NCBI GenBank assembly: GCA_025890175.1
Contig: JANPYM010000004.1
Location: 1,619,134-1,683,133, forward strand
Origin: Ciborinia camelliae
Taxonomy: Eukaryota; Ascomycota; Leotiomycetes; Helotiales; Sclerotiniaceae
Length of the DNA stretch: 64,000 nt
Direction: 5' to 3'
Shown here: piece by piece, positions 58,249-64,000 of the stretch
How positions within the stretch are numbered: the first letter of the stretch is position 1
Layout of the letters: every line of letters begins with the position of its first letter
Notes under the pieces: model-generated
Told to the model about the DNA's origin: nothing
Databases searched by the model: none
Seen by the model: the letters and a program-made list of their open reading frames with translations, nothing else
Made by a program: the position numbers and the translations under genes

Positions 58249-60033
58249 TATTGGTGAATGAGTCGGAGCGGTAGGATTTGTTTTATTCCAGAACCAAAGT
58301 ATATATACAACAAAATCAGCTATACACAGAATGAAGCTTTTCTCATTTACCCTGCCTTGTGAAGATCGATTTGTGTAGGTACAAATGTATGTCAGGGAAT
58401 TAGAAACATTGACTTGCGAATGATAGAGGGGCCGTTATGAATACTAAGGGCAGGTGCAATGACGTCCAGAATTCACGAATATATAACTTATATCACTAGT
58501 ATAGAGACCCCCCAGAAGATAATTCTGGAAGTCTTAGTAATACAGATGTAAGAACCGGACTATCGAAGAGTTGGGCGAAGTAGTAAGAGAGTCTCTGCCT
58601 CGGCTCAGCCGCCAACATAATATCGCTTTAGATTATGCAAATCTGGACTTTGATGCTTATGCTAGGGTGATTATAACATTGCAGGAGCTGCTATATTATG
58701 TTACTGGGCCTGATTATGAGCTTTTGGGACAACAATTTGAATGATCGTTTCCTGATTTGGACCGGGGCGATTATCATGGTGCGGAATATCTTGCCCCGGA
58801 AATTGGATTCTGGAGCGCACCGATGTATTTATCTACTATATGCCGGGTGAGTGAGGCTATTCAGATGTCTAATATAGTATATTAGGATGCTCAAATGATA
58901 GCTGGTCTTTCACAGCCTTATTAGCGCCATGACACCGGACCTCACTCCGGTATTCTCCCCTGGATGATTGCATTGAGGAGAAAGCCATCATTTTGAAATA
59001 GGTGGCGATTTAAACTTAGATAATATGAATCAAAATATGCATGGTAAATACTGAAGGGCTAAAATATAAGGACGCTCGAGTGTTGATGGCATTTCGGAAG
59101 ATCCGTCAGACCAAGAGTAGACGATTGAATAGTAAATATTTATTTGAAAAGTGAAGCCTCGTTCTAGCCATAATTTCAAAAGGAATATTCAAAGCTAGAT
59201 GATGGGAGGACTGGCCCGATAAACGATAGAATTTTTTCAGTAAAGTATATTGTAAAACTATCTAAACGACTCCGAAGCTCGCACGTCATCATTCTATGGA
59301 ATTCTATGGAAACAATAAAATTGTTGGAAATGATATATAATGCTAAGCAGAGTGGCTTAGTACAACTCTTTTCAACAAAAATATTGAGTTAGTTCCTGCT
59401 ACTTACTGAAATGATCACCCAATTTTGAAATGCTACACCCCTAAATATCCTTCTCCAATGTACCAAAACGACGGAGAGCCACTGTGGAGTTGGAAGATCT
59501 TCATACGGACGAACTGCTACTGTCATCCTCTACGTGAGACTTGGGTTTAGACTCAACCTTAGAATGGATAAATAAGTGTCCGTCAAGATTTATCATTACA
59601 TAGAGGCTACTGGTCCGACGAAAAATAGTAGAGGGGCCCTTCAAGGTTGATGGGCTTCAACCGAAAGATGAAGTATTTTATATACGGATGGCTCTTTATG
59701 CGTTGTTTCACATATGTCATCGCACTCGATCAAGTATGCATATGAAAGTTTCATTTTTTTTCATTAATGATTTTATTCAATTTGGTGCAAGGTCTGATAT
59801 ATCATATCCCACGTGGATATATTCTGTTCGTGCTACTATTATTCGTCCCAATAAACATCGTCGCCCAACTATCGCAATTTCAATTTTAAATCCAATGCCC
59901 GTCACACCTCAAATCCACCAGATGCAATGCATGCCACGTCTCAAATAAACCCCGCCATTAAATCGAAAGTCAAACCAAAGCTACCCACTAATAAGATCCC
60001 CCAATACCACATTCGTAATGTGAATTTTGTTCC
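58249..60033. other. Gene-poor region between convergent ABC transporter and SET genes
   Basis: About 1.8 kb. One coding-like remnant is listed separately. The rest is AT-rich; an 86-codon ORF at 59688-59948 has no recognisable domain and probably lies in 3'-flanking sequence of the SET gene. Confidence 0.5.
58548..58868 (+). pseudogene. Unidentified coding remnant interrupted by a stop codon
   Basis: One frame reads coding-like sequence with a single TGA inside it. TIEELGEVVRESLPRLSRQ, LDFDAYARVIITLQELLYYV and GPDYELLGQQFE come first; then TGA; then SFPDLDRGDYHGAEYLAPEI and FWSAPMYLSTICR follow in the same frame. A CGA-to-TGA change would explain the stop. No ATG or splice structure was found, so it looks like a piece of a dead gene. 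I do not recognise the family. Composition, not homology, is the basis. Confidence 0.35.
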
Positions 60034-62628
60034 CTATGTCATATAATCATTACGGTCATTCTCCTCGACACATTGTCCACAGCCACATCCAAAGCCATCA
60101 CTGAACCACTTAGTCATACCCCACCGAACAGCCTTTCTAGGATGACTCGTAGAGCCATCTGCGTTCTTTCCAGTGGTCAATTTCCGGTTTGCGAGATACT
60201 CCTCTTCCGTGTAATCGCCCATAGGATCGCCGACATAGCTAATGGTCAGCTCCTCGCCTGCCTTGATGTCTCTGTTAGCCCTGCAAATAATACTACTACT
60301 TCCAGGTTTCATGATCTCCTGTTTTGCTCCTTCCCCAGCCACGAGCCATGATATGCCATCAGATCCATGGGAGACTGAGCCAATCCATGATACATTTTGT
60401 CTGCAGCTATGGTTGAAGAACAAATAGCAGGGACTCAGTACAATTAAATGCGCATTGTTGTCCAGTCCAAATCTTGAGAGTGTAGATCCGGAAGAGGAAG
60501 AGGATACAGATGGAGATGGACTGCCCTGTTGAAGACCAGCGACATCAATTGTGCTGGTATTGGCATTGTTGCTCATGCGCCAGTAAATTGTCTGGATGAG
60601 TTCTGGGGTCCAAATATTTGCGTGGAATTTGATTTTGCCTTCGTGTGTCTTCTTAATAGAAGAAAAAATGTCAACGCCGAGATCAAGGAGAATGCGTGTA
60701 GGTGCGACTATGTTGTCGTGGTAAGACCAATCGTAGGGATGACTAGCTGGCTTATCGTTACTGACGTAATTGGCTGTCATTTTTGCCACAAGTGGATGTT
60801 GTAAGGGGTTTTTCTGTGGTACTGAATCTTTTGACCAGCCAGGCGTGCTAAGAACAATGCAAATCACGCGCAAAAACATGATGGGGCACCAATCAGTTTG
60901 TTGCGAGCCGGCATCATAGAGCCAGCCGAAATCAATACCGCACTGGATTTTATGATAACCTTCGACTGCGATATCATGGCAGCGCTTGGAGCAGTAAAAT
61001 ACTTTACATCCGCATGATGGACGTCGAATTTCCAATGGATGCAGGAAAGGGAAAAAGAGCGCGGCATGACATGCGTCGCAAAACAGTCCCCTAGAGGGTG
61101 GTACGTCGGAAACACAGGCAAGTGACTTATCTGCTAAAATTGTTTCGCCTTCCTCGATATCGCGCTTGGCGAAGATGCCAAGGGGTCCAACATCTGCTGT
61201 CTTGGAAAGTCCAGAAAGTGGTTTGAACGTGGATGCTGTGCCCGGAGAGCCAAAAACAACAGGTAGCACTTCTGCCACGGAGGATGCAAGTTGGGAGTTG
61301 ACTTCTCTAACCAAACGAGGTGTTCGAACGAAAAGCTTTGGAGCCATCCACGGGTATCTCTTTTGAAAAATTACTCCCGGGCGAGTAGCTCCATTAATGT
61401 TGATGATTTTTCCTTCCTTGGCAATTTCCATTGTTTCGGCATGCCTATCCCTAAAGGCTTTAAGTAATAATTCTCTGAGATCGGTTAATTCGAAATCGCC
61501 GGGGAATTCCTCGAGGCCACGCTTAACTGCCGTCAAACCATCCCAAAATGCACCACAATGCATTAAGCCCTGGACTAAACATCGATAAGCCGTAAGATAC
61601 ATCGACTTTAACTCATCAATGATTATTGGCACAGAAGATGTGCAAAGCCGAGTCGAGACAGCTGTGAACACTGAACGTGAGAGCTCGGATTGTTGGGGAG
61701 TAACGGTTTCAAGACCAGCTTTGAGGAGAAAAAGCGCGCGATACGCGTGATGAGATGCGGTGTCACTAAAAGCGAGTTTAGCATCAAGATTGGAGAGGTC
61801 GATGTAGAAGTAGGGATCGTGGGGAGCCTGAGCTATGTCGTGGATGAGGGCTCTACGGTAGAGTATGAGGTTATCGAGCTCATTCTGTTGGACAAGTAGT
61901 TAGTCAATGCGCTGAACAATATGGGGGATACTTGCCTCCTTCTGAAGTTCGATAGAGATTTCAGTTATCGCTGAGAACTGACTAGTCCCCGTCCATTCAT
62001 GACGGATTTTACGATCTTCGGCTTCATCTGTAATCTCACCAGAGACTACTTTCATCTGCAAGCTCTCGGTCACATCAGCGGAGCTAGGACTATTGATGAA
62101 TTCAACATTAGGAGTAATTTTAGTATCTGTGGAATTAGAAATTTGTTCCACTGGATCAGTGATGACTGCAGGCGTGATACCAAGGTCCTTTGAAGCAGGT
62201 TCCGTTACTTGTGTAGATGCTGGCTCTGAGGCTGCTGGTACAACCATTTCCGCGATTTTCTCGGACAAGTCGGAAGTAGGAATCCCTTCCGGCGGTGGAG
62301 TCAACTCCTTTCTATGATCTCCATTAACCTCATCGATATGGCCAGCTCCAATGTCATTTGGTACCGAGTCATCTTTCTCTGAATTTCTCCACAGTGGAGA
62401 GGCGAGTACAGGCTGCTCCTCATTCTTTACCTGGGTGGGAGTGGGGCAATCGTCATAAAGACTAGCCAAGGTTGAAGCCAAATTTCTCTTGTACTTTTTG
62501 GAGTTCGCAGTTCGGGGGACCGAAGAAGAAGGACTTGGCATGATGGCTTCATGGGCGGATGGAGATTTAGGAGGAGTGTCAATGGAGTTAACTTCGAAAG
62601 TGAAAGGTGGGGTGGTAGGATCGGACAT
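60034..62628 (-). CDS. SET-domain protein with MYND-like zinc cluster (SMYD/SET5-type lysine methyltransferase)
   Basis: SET enzymes methylate lysines of histones or other proteins using SAM. Exon 1 is 61936-62628 and exon 2 is 60034-61884, giving 847 residues. The 51-nt intron begins GCAAGT instead of GTAAGT (GAG then GCAAGT...CAACAG), and only this joining keeps the frame into NELDNLILYRRALIHDI. The first 230 residues are Ser/Pro/Thr-rich and disordered. A helical, TPR-like region covers about 232-420. The SET part starts with GPLGIFAKRDIEEGETIL. A Cys cluster (CDACHAALF, CGCKVFYCSKRCHD, HKIQCG) near 498-546 resembles a MYND finger inserted in SET. FFNHSCRQNVSW (about 725) and GEELTISYVGD (about 780) are catalytic-core motifs. 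CGCGQC near the end is post-SET-like. Confidence 0.92.
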
Positions 62629-64000
62629 TGTTGATACAATCTCCGATTAAAAAAAAAATGGTTGAGAGTGAATTGATAGATTGGTCAATGACCAAATTAT
62701 GAAGAAGAATTGTAGTGTTTGCCGATGATAGATAAGTGGATAAGAGTATGGCTTGAGTCTGGAGTCTGTCTAGATACAAATGACATTAGATTTGACCAAG
62801 AGAAGATATGTAAGACAATGTGTGAAGAGAGCAAACAATGAAAAGAAAGATTGTTGATATGGGCGCAAAGTGATTGTGGGTGTTTGTGACAAACCTTTTG
62901 TTTGCAGTATCAAGTGGGAAAGCCGCAAGATGCAGGTATCCTTATGCTGCTAGCTAATAGAGCCTGGGAGGCTGATGAGAATAATGAAAGTAATAAATGT
63001 GATAGGATTCAGAGAGTTGACAAGTATCGCGTTGCGAAGTAAAGGGATGACGTGGAAAAAAGCAATTTGGAGAAAGATGTATGAGGGGTAAAAGGTGTTC
63101 TGATACAACTTTGAGTAGTGTCGGATGTATGGAAGGACAAAGGTTGAAGAAGTTGTTGTGTATTGAAGGCTTACGGGCGTTGTAAGTTGGTTGTTTATTT
63201 CAAAAGATTCGGCCTCCTCAGGAAGTAGGGCAGTCCTTAAATAGAGGTTTTTGGGTAGTTGAGGGGTACAACAAGCCCAGCCTTAGATTCACCCCAATGA
63301 ACAGAATGACTACCTCCCCGCTATTTTGTGACGCGAAAGTGTTGAAAATGGCGACAGCAATATAGACATGTCACTAAATCAAGACAGCGACACTTTCAAG
63401 GACCATTTAAAGGACGGTATACGATGATTGAGGATATAATAAACTCATACCAGGGGTTGTGCTTTCCCGTCAATGATTTAATAAGAGCGTGTACTCACTT
63501 GAGTAGTGGCAACTAATCCGTGACAGTGGGAACCACTAGGATTATAACCGAAAAAACCAACCTCCTTGTTTAAGCGACAATGGAATCGCGAAACTTTGAC
63601 AGTGAAAGGGACCACCAAGTCTTGTTACCCCGCAGTTACAATCAATACCATGAGTCAGAAGAATATATATCCTTATATGTAACTATGTGTGAAGCTCATA
63701 CATTTATGGTCCCGTTATGGGTTGATGCATATTTAAAGTTTGGAATCTATCCGCACTGGCGAAAAATCTGGATATTAAGTATTCAAATCCGATCAACCAC
63801 CGGTTGCCAGCTTTTTGTGCCATTGAGAACAAAGCTTGCCAAGAGCCACAACTTGACAAGAACTAGCGATGGCAACAATTACAGCGGAGACTAATAACCA
63901 TAGTAGCTTTTGGACGAGATGTTGCCATTTCTCACGAGAACTCGGTGACTTTTCCGGACGGAGATGAAATTAAGACAGCGCAATCGAAAATGAGGTTCTC
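62629..64000. other. Promoter side of the SET gene and window end
   Basis: About 1.4 kb. It contains the SET gene promoter and purine-rich DNA to about 63200. A 104-codon ORF at 63580-63894 (start MESRNFDSERDHQ) has a proper ATG but no recognisable domain; it may be chance or an exon of a gene continuing outside. It is not called as a gene. Confidence 0.5.

Overview
The window is nuclear DNA of a filamentous ascomycete. Short GT-AG introns (about 47-200 nt) with CTAAC-like branch sites interrupt most genes. Intergenic DNA is AT-rich with simple repeats, and the proteins are typical of fungi: PMT4, CGR1, Rpt1, FAL1/eIF4AIII, and a GH45 cellulase with a fungal CBM1. The style fits a plant-associated Leotiomycete (Botrytis/Sclerotinia-like), but that placement is inference. 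I predict 22 protein-coding genes on both strands. Exon borders were set by reading frame, splice-site sequence and family alignment from memory; no search was run.

Layout. 1-2.5 kb: 5' part of PMT4 (-) and a mitochondrial-type RidA protein carrying an extra RanBP2-like zinc finger (+). 3.8-9.7 kb: a secreted GH45-CBM1 endoglucanase (+) and an alpha-tubulin of the tubB type (-). About 1.8 kb between them occurs twice, on either side of a 10-N gap, which is almost certainly an unmerged contig overlap. 11-16.9 kb: ARS2 (-) and a TspO/MBR protein (+), with a five-copy 67-bp minisatellite between them. 17.8-22.4 kb: mitochondrial ornithine carrier ORT1 (-), ribosome-biogenesis factor CGR1 (+) and a coiled-coil tail-anchored protein (+). 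23.4-29.3 kb: a PX-domain protein of the yeast Lec1/YPR097W type and a METTL25-like methyltransferase. 30-33.8 kb: CCT4 (-) and RPT1 (+), head to head. 36-43.3 kb: a membrane protein, a class-I SAM methyltransferase, an opine-dehydrogenase-like enzyme and a ferric reductase. 44.9-48 kb: FAL1 (-) and the SF3a60/PRP9 splicing factor (+), head to head. 48-52.5 kb: gene-poor, holding a decayed amino-acid permease and a GNAT acetyltransferase. 52.6-58.2 kb: an ABCC-type ABC transporter of about 20 exons with one unresolved reading-frame break. 60-62.6 kb: a SET-domain protein with a GC-AG intron.

How the genes relate. Most are unrelated housekeeping genes. Two divergent pairs may be co-regulated: the proteostasis pair CCT4/RPT1 and the mRNA-processing pair FAL1/PRP9. 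The methyltransferase, opine dehydrogenase and ferric reductase recall opine-type metallophore systems, but this is a hypothesis only. The strongest items for follow-up are the RidA zinc-finger fusion, the collapsed or duplicated assembly region, the unusual exons (start codon alone in RPT1, 14-nt microexon in RidA, GC-AG intron in the SET gene), the decayed permease and the frame break in the ABC transporter.
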